This document shows, piece by piece, positions 33,810 through 41,934 of a DNA stretch of 64,000 nt. Every line of letters begins with the position of its first letter. Position 1 is the stretch's first letter. The stretch lies in assembly GCA_934307065.1 (NCBI GenBank), contig CAKRCD010000001.1:168507-232506 (forward strand). The letters are read 5' to 3'. A program made the position numbers and the translations under genes. The notes beneath the pieces were generated by a model that was not told where the DNA came from, searched no databases, and worked only from the letters and a program-made list of their open reading frames with translations. This DNA is from an uncultured Bariatricus sp. Its GTDB lineage: Bacteria > Bacillota > Clostridia > Lachnospirales > Lachnospiraceae.

Positions 33810-34715
33810 ATGAGAGAACTCAAGCAAAAAATTCACTATCGCTGCCCGGACATTCTGATTCATCATTTAAGCGGCAGAGGCATTACCATCGCTGTACTGG
33901 ATACCGGAATTTCCGCACATCCGGATTTGCAGGGACGGATTCTTGGATGGAAAGACTGCGTAAATGCCAGACAATATATATATGATGATAACGGACACGG
34001 GACCCATGTAAGTGGAATCATTTCCGGCAATGGCTTCTGCTCAAATGGACTTTATTCTGGAATTGCTCCCTTTTCCAAAATTGTCAGTGTAAAGGTGTTA
34101 AATGCAGCCGGGAACGGAAAGATTCAGGATGTAATTACCGGAATTCGATTTATTTTAACCATGCAGCAGAAATGGAATATCCGTATCGTCAACATTTCCC
34201 TTGGAACCGAAGACCATGATGACAATCAGGGCGAAGAAAAACTCATCTGGTGGGTAGAGAAAATGTGGGATGCAGGAATCGTTGTCATTACCGCTGCCGG
34301 AAACATGGGCCCTGACTATGGCAGTATCACACTTCCTGGTGTCAGTAAAAAGGTAATTACCGTAGGGGCCTGCGATGAAATAGCTGCCCGCAATTACCCG
34401 AACCGTAATTTCTATTCTGGCTGTGGCCCTACCAAAGAATGTGTCAAAAAACCTGATATTTGTGCACCGGGAAACAACATTTATTCCTGCAACTACCGCT
34501 ATCCATACAAGAGCAGAAAAGCTTACGTCCACAAAAGCGGCACCTCTATGGCAACCCCGGCTGTTGCAGGTGCAGCAGCGCTTCTTCTGGAAAAATATCC
34601 GCAAATGGAAAATGTAGAAGTAAAAATGCGGTTATGGGAAAGCGGTGATGATATGAATATGCCGGAAAGCAGTCAGGGTCACGGAAAAATTAATATCGAA
34701 AAATTCCTGAAATAA
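33810..34715 (+). CDS. Subtilisin-like serine peptidase, intracellular type
   Basis: A 301-residue S8 peptidase with a complete active site: D31 (VLDTGIS), H63 (NGHGTHVSG), oxyanion N165 (TAAGNMGP) and S246 (SGTSMATP). There is no signal peptide and no long prodomain, only a roughly 20-residue N-terminal extension, as in intracellular subtilisins. The ATG has AGAGG upstream; an in-frame ATG at 33756 is rejected. It is divergent from the Cys-rich protein gene. A role in processing or turnover during sporulation is inference only. Confidence 0.9.
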   Translation: MRELKQKIHYRCPDILIHHLSGRGITIAVLDTGISAHPDLQGRILGWKDCVNARQYIYDDNGHGTHVSGIISGNGFCSNGLYSGIAPFSKIVSVKVLNAAGNGKIQDVITGIRFILTMQQKWNIRIVNISLGTEDHDDNQGEEKLIWWVEKMWDAGIVVITAAGNMGPDYGSITLPGVSKKVITVGACDEIAARNYPNRNFYSGCGPTKECVKKPDICAPGNNIYSCNYRYPYKSRKAYVHKSGTSMATPAVAGAAALLLEKYPQMENVEVKMRLWESGDDMNMPESSQGHGKINIEKFLK

Positions 34716-34760
34716 GATAAATGGAGAGCATGAAAATATGCCATTGAAAAATTTTTTGAA

Positions 34761-34805
34761 TGTCAAGTTTTTTTACTTGACACAATATTGTTTTTGTTAT
34801 ATGAT
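34761..34805 (+). promoter_or_regulatory. Strong sigma-A promoter with overlapping inverted repeat, ylxM-ffh
   Basis: TTGACA (34777-34782), a 17-base spacer and TATGAT (34800-34805). The -35 is the right arm of a perfect inverted repeat, TGTCAAGT (34761-34768) and ACTTGACA (34775-34782), with six T between. This could be an operator controlling the SRP/ribosome assembly operon. A cruciform or terminator role is less likely. Confidence 0.85.
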
Positions 34806-34821
34806 AACTCAGGTGATAAAA

Positions 34822-35166
34822 ATGGATGAAATTTTAAAGCAGACATTACTATATGATTTTTACGGAGAACTTCTTACCGAACATCAGAAGGAAATATATT
34901 CTCAGGTAGTTTTAGAAGATTATTCTCTCAGCGAAATTGCGAAAGTAAGCGGTATCAGCCGCCAAGGCGTACATGACCTTATTAAGCGTTGCAATAAGAC
35001 ACTGGAAGGTTATGAGGAAAAGCTTCATCTGGTAGAAAAGTTCATGTCTGTACGGGAAAAGGTTCATCAGATTGACACCTTACTGGAGAACTACGAGAAT
35101 CAGGATGAGAAAGTTCTGATTCAGCAGGTAAAAAAGTTGTCCGGTGAAATCATAGAGGAGTTATAA
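34822..35166 (+). CDS. ylxM: YlxM family DNA-binding protein, SRP operon
   Basis: A 115-residue helix-turn-helix protein: LLYDFYGELLTEHQKEIYSQVVLEDYSLSEIAKVSGISRQGVHDLIKR is the family signature and resembles sigma factor region 4. The start at 34822 is chosen because the region upstream is the promoter, and AGGTGA precedes the ATG. In streptococci YlxM binds SRP components. The gene stands directly before ffh with a one-base gap. Confidence 0.94.
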   Translation: MDEILKQTLLYDFYGELLTEHQKEIYSQVVLEDYSLSEIAKVSGISRQGVHDLIKRCNKTLEGYEEKLHLVEKFMSVREKVHQIDTLLENYENQDEKVLIQQVKKLSGEIIEEL

Positions 35167-35167
35167 T

Positions 35168-36529
35168 ATGGCATTTGACAGCTTAACAGAAAAACTTCAA
35201 AATGTTTTTAAAAATTTACGTGGGAAAGGAAAGCTGACAGAAGATGACGTGAAGGAAGCCCTTCGCGAAGTCAAGATGGCACTTCTTGAAGCGGATGTAA
35301 ACTTTAAGGTTGTAAAGAAATTTATTAAAGATGTGCAGGAACGTGCCATTGGACAGGATGTAATGAACGGACTGAATCCCGGGCAGATGGTTATCAAGAT
35401 TGTAAATGAAGAACTGATCAACTTAATGGGTTCTGAAACAACCGAGATTAAATTACAGCCGGGCAGTGCGAAAACGGTCATTATGATGGCTGGCCTTCAG
35501 GGAGCCGGTAAGACAACCACAACCGCAAAGCTTGCCGGAAAGTTCAAATTAAAAGGTAAGAAACCACTTCTTGTTGCATGCGATGTTTACCGTCCGGCTG
35601 CTATTAAGCAGTTGCAGATTAACGGTGAAAAGCAGGGTGTTGATGTCTTTACCATGGGCGAGAATCAAAAGCCTGCCAATATTGCGAAAGCAGCACTGGA
35701 GCACGCAGTAAAAAACGGACATAACCTGATCATCCTCGATACAGCAGGTCGGCTTCATGTTGATGAAGATATGATGGCTGAGCTTCAGGAAATCAAAGAA
35801 GCCGTAGAAGTACATCAGACTATCCTCGTAGTTGACGCTATGACCGGTCAGGATGCAGTAAATGTTGCAGATACCTTTAATCAGAAGATTGGTATTGACG
35901 GTGTTATTGTCACAAAGCTTGACGGTGATACCCGTGGCGGTGCAGCTTTATCCATTAAAGCAGTAACCGGATGTCCGATTCTCTATGTAGGTATGGGCGA
36001 ACGGCTCTCTGATCTGGAACAGTTTTATCCGGACAGAATGGCATCCCGTATTTTGGGAATGGGTGATGTTTTAAGTCTCATTGAGAAGGCAAGTGCCGAG
36101 ATTGACGAAGAAGATGCCCGCAAGATGTCAGAGAAAATCAAGAAAGCACAGTTTGACTTTGATGATTATCTGGAAAGCATGAAGCAGATGAAGAAGATGG
36201 GTGGACTTGGCAGTATTATGGGAATGCTTCCGGGTCTTGGAGGACTGGGAGGAAAAGGCAATAAGATGCCAGACATTGATACCGATGCAGCCGAACAGAA
36301 GATGGCAAAAATTGAAGCCATTATCTATTCCATGACACCTGCCGAGCGCCAGAATCCAGACTTGCTGAATCCGTCAAGAAAACACCGTATTGCAAAAGGT
36401 GCAGGCGTAGATATTGCGGAAGTGAACAGAACCGTAAAACAGTTCGACCAGATGCGGAAAATGATGAAACAGATGCCGGGAATGCTCGGCGGAAAAGGCA
36501 AAAAAGGAAAATTCCGTATGCCTTTCTAA
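35168..36529 (+). CDS. ffh: Signal recognition particle protein Ffh
   Basis: A 453-residue SRP54 GTPase that targets nascent membrane proteins with 4.5S/6S-type RNA. It has an N domain (residues 1-90), then a G domain with G1 GLQGAGKTTTTAKLA (about 108-122), DTAGRLH, TKLDGDTRGGAALS, and a Met-rich C-terminal M domain (from about 300) with SMTPAERQNPDLLNPSRKHRIAKGAG. Length is normal. It is followed 77 bases later by rpsP. Confidence 0.97.
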   Translation: MAFDSLTEKLQNVFKNLRGKGKLTEDDVKEALREVKMALLEADVNFKVVKKFIKDVQERAIGQDVMNGLNPGQMVIKIVNEELINLMGSETTEIKLQPGSAKTVIMMAGLQGAGKTTTTAKLAGKFKLKGKKPLLVACDVYRPAAIKQLQINGEKQGVDVFTMGENQKPANIAKAALEHAVKNGHNLIILDTAGRLHVDEDMMAELQEIKEAVEVHQTILVVDAMTGQDAVNVADTFNQKIGIDGVIVTKLDGDTRGGAALSIKAVTGCPILYVGMGERLSDLEQFYPDRMASRILGMGDVLSLIEKASAEIDEEDARKMSEKIKKAQFDFDDYLESMKQMKKMGGLGSIMGMLPGLGGLGGKGNKMPDIDTDAAEQKMAKIEAIIYSMTPAERQNPDLLNPSRKHRIAKGAGVDIAEVNRTVKQFDQMRKMMKQMPGMLGGKGKKGKFRMPF

Positions 36530-36606
36530 CAACTTAGGTATATACGCAGATGCGATATATATAAATACAAATAATTTATAGAAAAAAATTTCAGGAGGAC
36601 AATAAA

Positions 36607-36852
36607 ATGGCAGTAAAAATCAGATTAAAAAGAATGGGACAGAAGAAAGCACCTTTCTATAGAATCGTTGTAGCAGACGCTCGTTCACCAAGAGATGGAA
36701 AGTTCATCGAAGAAATCGGAACATTTGACCCAACTAAGGATCCTAGCGAATTTAAAGTAGATGCAGAAGCTGCTAAGAAATGGTTAAACAACGGAGCTCA
36801 GCCAACAGAAACAGTTGGAAAAATTTTCAAATTAGCTGGAATCGAAAAATAA
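36607..36852 (+). CDS. rpsP: 30S ribosomal protein S16
   Basis: An 81-residue protein. The N terminus [31 protein letters not shown] is the S16 signature, and the end has [24 protein letters not shown] precedes the ATG. It is the first of the rpsP-khpA-rimM-trmD-rplS ribosome maturation set and was probably read from the ylxM promoter as well. Confidence 0.98.
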   Translation: MAVKIRLKRMGQKKAPFYRIVVADARSPRDGKFIEEIGTFDPTKDPSEFKVDAEAAKKWLNNGAQPTETVGKIFKLAGIEK

Positions 36853-36876
36853 TCTGCTCCACGGAGGTGCGAGTTA

Positions 36877-37107
36877 ATGAAAAATTTGGTGGAAGTAATT
36901 ACAAAAGCACTCGTTGATGAGCCGGATAAAGTTGTAATTACAGAAAAACAGGAAGGCAAGACTACAATTATCGAAGTCAGCGTTTCAGATAACGATATGG
37001 GTAAGGTAATTGGAAAACAAGGCCGAATTGCAAAAGCAATCCGTTCCGTTGTAAAAGCAGCCGCAGCAAAAGAAGATAAAAAAGTTGTAGTTGAAATTAT
37101 GCAATAG
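36877..37107 (+). CDS. khpA: KH-domain RNA-binding protein KhpA (YlqC)
   Basis: A 76-residue protein that is a single KH domain. The RNA-binding GxxG loop lies in VIGKQGRIAKAIRSVVKAAA (about residues 46-65). KhpA partners with KhpB/Jag in small-RNA and cell-division control in streptococci. Its place between rpsP and rimM is standard. An ACGGAGG site precedes the ATG. Confidence 0.95.
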   Translation: MKNLVEVITKALVDEPDKVVITEKQEGKTTIIEVSVSDNDMGKVIGKQGRIAKAIRSVVKAAAAKEDKKVVVEIMQ

Positions 37108-37117
37108 TATGGGTACC

Positions 37118-37142
37118 ATAAAAGATCCATTGGACCTTTTAT
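37118..37142 (+). other. Hairpin after khpA
   Basis: ATAAAAG (37118-37124) pairs with CTTTTAT (37136-37142), with inner TCC/GGA pairing and one mismatch. It is the first of two hairpins between khpA and rimM. Confidence 0.45.
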
Positions 37143-37159
37143 CGTGTGCCTGACAACAT

Positions 37160-37191
37160 AAACCGCAGGTAAGTAATATTATCTGCGGTTT
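37160..37191 (+). terminator. Terminator or attenuator between khpA and rimM
   Basis: AAACCGCAGGTAA (37160-37172) pairs with TTATCTGCGGTTT (37179-37191) around GTAATA, with one G-T wobble. The T tract is short, so partial termination inside the operon is plausible. Confidence 0.55.
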
Positions 37192-37216
37192 GTTACTATA
37201 AAAGATGGAGATTTGT

Positions 37217-37729
37217 ATGCAGAAAGAAGATTATTTACAGGTCGGTGTCATTACCACCACACATGGAATCCGTGGCGAAGTAAAAGTATTTCCTACAACA
37301 GATGACCCCGCAAGATTTGAAGAATTAGAGAATGTCATGCTTGATACCGGACGGGCACTGCTTCCGCTGGAAATCCAGAATGTAAAATACTTCAAGCAAT
37401 ATGTCATTCTGAAATTTAAGGGAATCGATAATATCAACGACATTGAAAAATATACAAAATGCCCGCTTCTGGTATCCCGTGAGGATGCGGTAGAATTAGA
37501 AGAAGATGAGTATTTCATGGCAGATATCATCGGTATGACCGTGTATACAGAGGAAGGTGAAAAATTCGGTAAACTGACCGATATTCTGGAAACCGGTGCG
37601 AATGATGTTTATATCATTTCTACGGAATCGCATGGAGAAGTATTGATTCCGGCAATTAAAGACTGTATTCTTGATATCAATACAGAAGAAAATAAAATGA
37701 CGATCCATTTGTTGGATGGACTGATTTAA
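37217..37729 (+). CDS. rimM: Ribosome maturation factor RimM
   Basis: A 170-residue factor for 30S subunit maturation that binds S19. The N-terminal barrel begins QVGVITTTHGIRGEVKVFPTTDDP and the PRC-barrel part has EYFMADIIGMTVYTEEGEKFGKLTDILETGANDVY. ATG 37217 is chosen with AAGATGGAG six bases upstream; an in-frame ATG at 37205 overlaps that site. It is 12 bases from trmD. Confidence 0.95.
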   Translation: MQKEDYLQVGVITTTHGIRGEVKVFPTTDDPARFEELENVMLDTGRALLPLEIQNVKYFKQYVILKFKGIDNINDIEKYTKCPLLVSREDAVELEEDEYFMADIIGMTVYTEEGEKFGKLTDILETGANDVYIISTESHGEVLIPAIKDCILDINTEENKMTIHLLDGLI

Positions 37730-37741
37730 GAGGAGAATGCA

Positions 37742-38500
37742 ATGAGATTTGATATCATGACTCTTTTTCCGGAAATGATTATGAATGGACTGGGAACCAG
37801 TATCACAGGCCGGGCAATGGACAAAGGTATTCTGGATATCCATGCATGGAATATCCGTGATTATGCATTTAACAAACATAATAGTGTAGATGATTATCCT
37901 TATGGAGGCGGAGCAGGTATGCTCATGCAGGCAGAGCCTGTATATCAGACCTACAAAGCAATCTGCGAAGATGCTCAAGTTTCTGATGAAAAACGTCCGC
38001 GCGTCATTTATCTTTCCCCTCAGGGACAGACCTTTCACCAGCAGATGGCAGAAGAACTGGCAAAAGAAGAACACTTGATTTTACTCTGCGGACATTATGA
38101 AGGAATTGATGAACGAGTGCTGGAAGAAATTGTAACGGATTATGTTTCCATTGGCGATTATGTACTGACAGGGGGCGAACTTCCTGCTATGATCATGATT
38201 GATGCCATTTCCCGTATGATTCCGGGAGTCCTGCACAATGACACCTCGGCTGAATTCGAGAGTTTTCAGGACAGCTTATTAGAATATCCGCACTATTCCA
38301 GACCGGAAGTCTGGCATGATAAACAAGTACCGCCGATTCTGTTATCCGGCCACCACGCCAATGTAGAAAAATGGCGCAGGGAGCAATCGGTTATCCGGAC
38401 TGCAAAATGGCGGCCTGATTTACTGGAAAAGGCAGAGCTTACTGATAAAGAACAGCTCATGGTTGATGAAATCGTAAATCATAAATCAATTGAAAATTAA
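37742..38500 (+). CDS. trmD: tRNA (guanine-N1)-methyltransferase
   Basis: A 252-residue SPOUT-fold enzyme that methylates G37 of tRNAs to prevent frameshifting. The N terminus MRFDIMTLFPEM and the knot region DYVLTGGELPAMIMIDAISRMIPGV, followed by LLEYPHYSRPEVW, are diagnostic. An AGAGGAG site lies just upstream. It follows rimM and is followed by a separate promoter for rplS. Confidence 0.97.
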   Translation: MRFDIMTLFPEMIMNGLGTSITGRAMDKGILDIHAWNIRDYAFNKHNSVDDYPYGGGAGMLMQAEPVYQTYKAICEDAQVSDEKRPRVIYLSPQGQTFHQQMAEELAKEEHLILLCGHYEGIDERVLEEIVTDYVSIGDYVLTGGELPAMIMIDAISRMIPGVLHNDTSAEFESFQDSLLEYPHYSRPEVWHDKQVPPILLSGHHANVEKWRREQSVIRTAKWRPDLLEKAELTDKEQLMVDEIVNHKSIEN

Positions 38501-38535
38501 ACGTAAAATTCATCAAAAGAAAACGATTAAACTAC

Positions 38536-38564
38536 TTGCAAAAGGCAGGAAGGTATGGTAATAT
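38536..38564 (+). promoter_or_regulatory. Sigma-A promoter for rplS
   Basis: TTGCAA (38536-38541), a 17-base spacer and TAATAT (38559-38564). It gives rplS expression independent of the upstream genes. Confidence 0.8.
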
Positions 38565-38570
38565 ATAACA

Positions 38571-38644
38571 CGTTGTGAAGAAAGAGATGGTCCTCTGGTA
38601 CAAAAATGTATTAAGAACGTCAAAATATGAAGGAGGTCACACAA
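38571..38644 (+). ncRNA. Possible L19 leader
   Basis: About 74 bases of transcribed leader before rplS. Firmicute rplS genes often have an autoregulatory L19 leader. I see a weak AGAG/CTCT stem (38582-38595) but cannot confirm the family structure by eye. The AAGGAGG ribosome site lies at the 3' end (38630-38636). Confidence 0.35.
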
Positions 38645-38992
38645 ATGAACGAAATTATTAAGAATATCGAAACAGCACAGTTAAAAGAAAATGCTCCAGA
38701 ATTCAGAGTTGGTGATACTGTAAAAGTTTACGGTAAAATCAAAGAAGGAAACCGCGAAAGAATTCAGGTTTTTGAAGGAACTGTTTTAAAAAGACAGGGC
38801 GGTGGAGTCAGAGAAACATTTACAGTAAGAAAGTTCTCTAACGGTGTAGGTGTTGAAAAGACATGGCCAGTACATTCACCAAACGTTGAAAAAGTAGAAG
38901 TTGTCCGCAGAGGTAAAGTAAGACGTGCAAAACTTAACTACTTAAGAGGACGTGTTGGTAAGAAAGCAAAAGTAAAAGAATTAGTAAAATAG
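38645..38992 (+). CDS. rplS: 50S ribosomal protein L19
   Basis: A 115-residue L19. [44 protein letters not shown] is the signature, and the C terminus [26 protein letters not shown] is normal. ATG 38645 is chosen because AAGGAGG is eight bases upstream; an in-frame ATG at 38627 overlaps that site. It is followed by a strong terminator. Confidence 0.98.
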   Translation: MNEIIKNIETAQLKENAPEFRVGDTVKVYGKIKEGNRERIQVFEGTVLKRQGGGVRETFTVRKFSNGVGVEKTWPVHSPNVEKVEVVRRGKVRRAKLNYLRGRVGKKAKVKELVK

Positions 38993-39005
38993 TAAATGGA
39001 TGCGA

Positions 39006-39037
39006 GGGACAAATACAATCTGGTACTTGTCCCTTTT
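39006..39037 (+). terminator. Terminator after rplS
   Basis: GGGACAA (39006-39012) pairs with TTGTCCC (39027-39033), with inner TAC/GTA pairing, followed by TTTT. The right arm also supplies the -35 of the next promoter. Confidence 0.9.
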
Positions 39038-39055
39038 CTTAATTTAAGCTATAAT
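39027..39055 (+). promoter_or_regulatory. Promoter for the first signal peptidase gene
   Basis: TTGTCC (39027-39032), a 17-base spacer and TATAAT (39050-39055). It is embedded in the rplS terminator. Confidence 0.7.
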
Positions 39056-39113
39056 GAGCGTTAGCAAGCAGGAGAAAACACGGCTCACTATTATAACCAA
39101 AAAGAGGTAACAT

Positions 39114-39689
39114 ATGCGCAGAGAATTAAGGTTCGGAAAAGAAACACGCTGTCGAAGCTGGGACTGGGTTCCCGGTGCATTAAAATTATGTTTTCAGATA
39201 GGAATCGTATGTTTTCTGGCCTTTGTTTTTGTCTGGTATTTCGGTCAGAAAACCAGTAACATCGGTGATTCCATGAATCCGGTATTAAAGAACGGAGATG
39301 TGGTTCTTGTAGACCGTTTCCGCTATGATGCCAGTTCGCCAAGGCGGGGAGATATTATCGTTTTTAAACCCAATGGTAATGAACACCTTCATTCCTATGT
39401 CAAACGGATTATTGGGCTTCCGGGCGAAACCGTACAGATTAAAGATGGCGTAATTTATATTAATGGTAAAAAATTAGAAGAAAAGTACACCACCACAGAA
39501 ATTACAGATGCAGGTCTGGCAGAAGAAGGGGTAAGGCTTGCCGGTGATGAATATTTTGTGCTTGGTGATAATCGTCAGGTTAGCGACGACAGCCGTTCGG
39601 CTGATATTGGTAATGTGAAGCGCTCGGAGTTTGAGGGAAAGGCCTGGTTTATCCTGTCGCCAAGATCTCGGATTGGGCGAATCAAATAA
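39114..39689 (+). CDS. lepB: Signal peptidase I (first copy)
   Basis: A 191-residue S26 peptidase that releases signal peptides at the outer membrane face. One N-terminal transmembrane helix (about residues 25-43) precedes the catalytic Ser53 in GDSMNPVL and Lys97 in YVKRIIGLPGE. The C-terminal box EYFVLGDNRQVSDDSR is intact. An AAGAGG site precedes the ATG. It starts a unit with rbgA and a second signal peptidase. Confidence 0.95.
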   Translation: MRRELRFGKETRCRSWDWVPGALKLCFQIGIVCFLAFVFVWYFGQKTSNIGDSMNPVLKNGDVVLVDRFRYDASSPRRGDIIVFKPNGNEHLHSYVKRIIGLPGETVQIKDGVIYINGKKLEEKYTTTEITDAGLAEEGVRLAGDEYFVLGDNRQVSDDSRSADIGNVKRSEFEGKAWFILSPRSRIGRIK

Positions 39690-39705
39690 AAGAGGAGAAC
39701 AGTAT

Positions 39706-40563
39706 ATGAATTTTCAATGGTATCCTGGTCACATGACAAAAGCAAAGCGTATGATGCAGGAAAACATCAAATTAATTGACCTTGTCATCGAACTTGTAGA
39801 TGCAAGGATTCCCATGAGCAGCCGTAATCCGGACATTGATGAGCTTGGGAAAAATAAAGCAAGACTGATTCTGCTTAATAAATCGGATTTAGCAGATGAG
39901 AAACAAACCGATGCATGGATGCAGTACTTTAAAGAAAAAGGATATTCTGTAGTGAAGGTAAATGCCCGTAAAAACGGCGGTCTGAAATCCATCCACGCTG
40001 TCATTCAGGAAGCTTGTAAGGAGAAGATTGAACGGGATAGAAAGCGTGGAATCTTAAACCGCCCTGTCCGTGCCATGGTTGTCGGCATTCCCAATGTAGG
40101 AAAATCCACATTTATCAATTCTCTTGCCGGAAAAGCCTGTGCCAAGACAGGAAACAAACCGGGTGTTACAAAGGGAAAACAGTGGATTCGCCTGAATAAA
40201 AATGTTGAATTATTAGATACACCCGGTATTCTCTGGCCGAAATTCGAAGACCAGTCTGTCGGATTAAAATTGGCATTTATCGGTTCCATCAAGGATGACA
40301 TTATGAATCTGGAAGAACTTGCAGCAGAACTGATTCATACACTTACCGATAATTATCCGGGAATTCTTCAGGAGAAATACGGTATTACCGAGCATGGCAA
40401 CCCATACCTTTGTCTGGAAGAAATTGCAAAAAACCGTCATTGTCTGGTCAGAGGGAATGAACTGGATATGAACAAAGCTGCCATTTTGTTGCTTGATGAC
40501 TTCCGTAACGGAAGAATCGGACGCATTACATTAGAATTCCCAGAGGAGTATGCACATGAATAA
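39706..40563 (+). CDS. rbgA: Ribosome biogenesis GTPase RbgA (YlqF)
   Basis: A 285-residue circularly permuted GTPase needed for late 50S subunit assembly. MNFQWYPGHMTKAKRMM at the start is the family signature. G motifs occur in permuted order: G4-like LLNKSDLAD first, then G1 GIPNVGKSTFINSL and G3 DTPGIL. ATG 39706 has GAGGAG upstream. It is followed without a gap by the second signal peptidase. In many Firmicutes rbgA lies between trmD/rplS and rnhB, as here. Confidence 0.96.
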   Translation: MNFQWYPGHMTKAKRMMQENIKLIDLVIELVDARIPMSSRNPDIDELGKNKARLILLNKSDLADEKQTDAWMQYFKEKGYSVVKVNARKNGGLKSIHAVIQEACKEKIERDRKRGILNRPVRAMVVGIPNVGKSTFINSLAGKACAKTGNKPGVTKGKQWIRLNKNVELLDTPGILWPKFEDQSVGLKLAFIGSIKDDIMNLEELAAELIHTLTDNYPGILQEKYGITEHGNPYLCLEEIAKNRHCLVRGNELDMNKAAILLLDDFRNGRIGRITLEFPEEYAHE

Positions 40564-41116
40564 TACAGAAGCCACAGCGCAGAAATCTTTTTTGCGTGAA
40601 GCCCTTGGATGGGTGCTTTATATTTTACTGATTATCGGAATTACTTACTTGATTATCACTTTTGTAGGACAACGTACCAAAGTTGACGGTCATTCCATGG
40701 AACCGACTCTTTCCGATGGCGATAACCTGATTGTAGACAAGTTATCCTACCGGTTCCGCGACCCGCAACGATATGATATTATTGTATTTCCATACAAGCA
40801 TAAAGAAAATACATATTATATCAAACGTATTATCGGACTTCCGGGCGAAACCGTGCAGGTAAAAAACGGAGAAGTCTGTATCAACGGAGAAGTGCTTGGC
40901 GAAACTTATGGAGCCGAACCTATGGCAAACAGCGGAATCGCAGAAAACCCAATTACGCTTGGGGAAAATGAATATTTTGTACTTGGTGATAACCGTAACC
41001 ACAGTTCCGACAGCCGTGATCCGAGTGTAGGCATTCTGACAAGGGATGATTTAATCGGAAGAGCATGGGTCCGTATTTTCCCACTGAACAAAATAGGGGT
41101 AATAAGGCATGAGTAA
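40556..41116 (+). CDS. lepB: Signal peptidase I (second copy)
   Basis: A 186-residue S26 peptidase distinct from the copy at 39114. The transmembrane helix is at about residues 18-36, the catalytic Ser47 is in DGHSMEPTL and Lys90 in YIKRIIGLPGE. ENEYFVLGDNRNHSSDSRDPSVG forms the C-terminal box. ATG 40556 is chosen, with GAGGAG seven bases upstream, overlapping rbgA by eight bases. The two copies may differ in preprotein choice or growth phase. Confidence 0.95.
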   Translation: MNNTEATAQKSFLREALGWVLYILLIIGITYLIITFVGQRTKVDGHSMEPTLSDGDNLIVDKLSYRFRDPQRYDIIVFPYKHKENTYYIKRIIGLPGETVQVKNGEVCINGEVLGETYGAEPMANSGIAENPITLGENEYFVLGDNRNHSSDSRDPSVGILTRDDLIGRAWVRIFPLNKIGVIRHE

Positions 41117-41882
41117 GCAGATAGTCCACAGGAAAAGTATTCATGAGATTGAATCCGAATTACAGAGCTGCATAGGAGATAGAAGTGCTTTCTATCAGCT
41201 TTACGCTTCGGACGAACGTGCCGGGGTCCAGAAATTACTTGCAAAATATAAAAAGCAGGATGAGAAGCTTGCTGCCGAACGTCTGCGTATCCGGAAAATG
41301 CGTGCCTATGAAGAAAAATATCATGACTATGACTACATTTGCGGAATTGACGAAGTAGGACGAGGGCCTTTGGCCGGTCCTGTTGTGGCAGGCGCAGTGA
41401 TTCTCCCAAAAGATTGCGAGATTCTATATATCAACGATTCCAAACAGCTTTCTGCCAAGAAGAGAGAAGAACTTTGTGAAGAAATCAAAGCGAAAGCAAT
41501 TGCCATTGGAATCGGAATTGTCAGTCCTGTTAAAATTGATGAAATCAATATTTTACAGGCTACCTACATGGCAATGCGGGAAGCAATCAGCAGCCTTTCT
41601 GTTACCCCGCAAGTGCTGCTGAACGACGCAGTCACTATTCCGGAAGTTACGATTCCACAGGTTCCGATTATCAAAGGAGATGCAAAAAGTGTTTCCATTG
41701 CAGCCGCAAGTATTGTGGCAAAAGTAACCAGAGATCATTTAATGGAAGAATACGACAAAGTTCTGCCGGGATACGGATTTGCAAGCAATAAGGGTTATGG
41801 GTCCGCTGAGCATATTGCTGCTTTAAAAGAACTTGGGCCGACCCCGATTCACCGAACAACCTTCATCAAAAATTTTGTATAA
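41109..41882 (+). CDS. rnhB: Ribonuclease HII
   Basis: A 257-residue enzyme that removes ribonucleotides from DNA and RNA/DNA hybrids. The catalytic core begins at ICGIDEVGRGPLAGPVVAGAV (about residues 75-95) and includes DSKQLSAKKREEL, LNDAV and GDAKSVSIAAASIVAKVTRD. A Lys/Arg/Glu-rich N-terminal extension of about 70 residues precedes it, common in Firmicute RNase HII. It overlaps the upstream signal peptidase gene by eight bases. Confidence 0.96.
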   Translation: MSKQIVHRKSIHEIESELQSCIGDRSAFYQLYASDERAGVQKLLAKYKKQDEKLAAERLRIRKMRAYEEKYHDYDYICGIDEVGRGPLAGPVVAGAVILPKDCEILYINDSKQLSAKKREELCEEIKAKAIAIGIGIVSPVKIDEINILQATYMAMREAISSLSVTPQVLLNDAVTIPEVTIPQVPIIKGDAKSVSIAAASIVAKVTRDHLMEEYDKVLPGYGFASNKGYGSAEHIAALKELGPTPIHRTTFIKNFV

Positions 41883-41934
41883 AATTTATGTTTATGATTC
41901 AATTTTAAATGCGTGAGAATTCAGACCAGATTTT

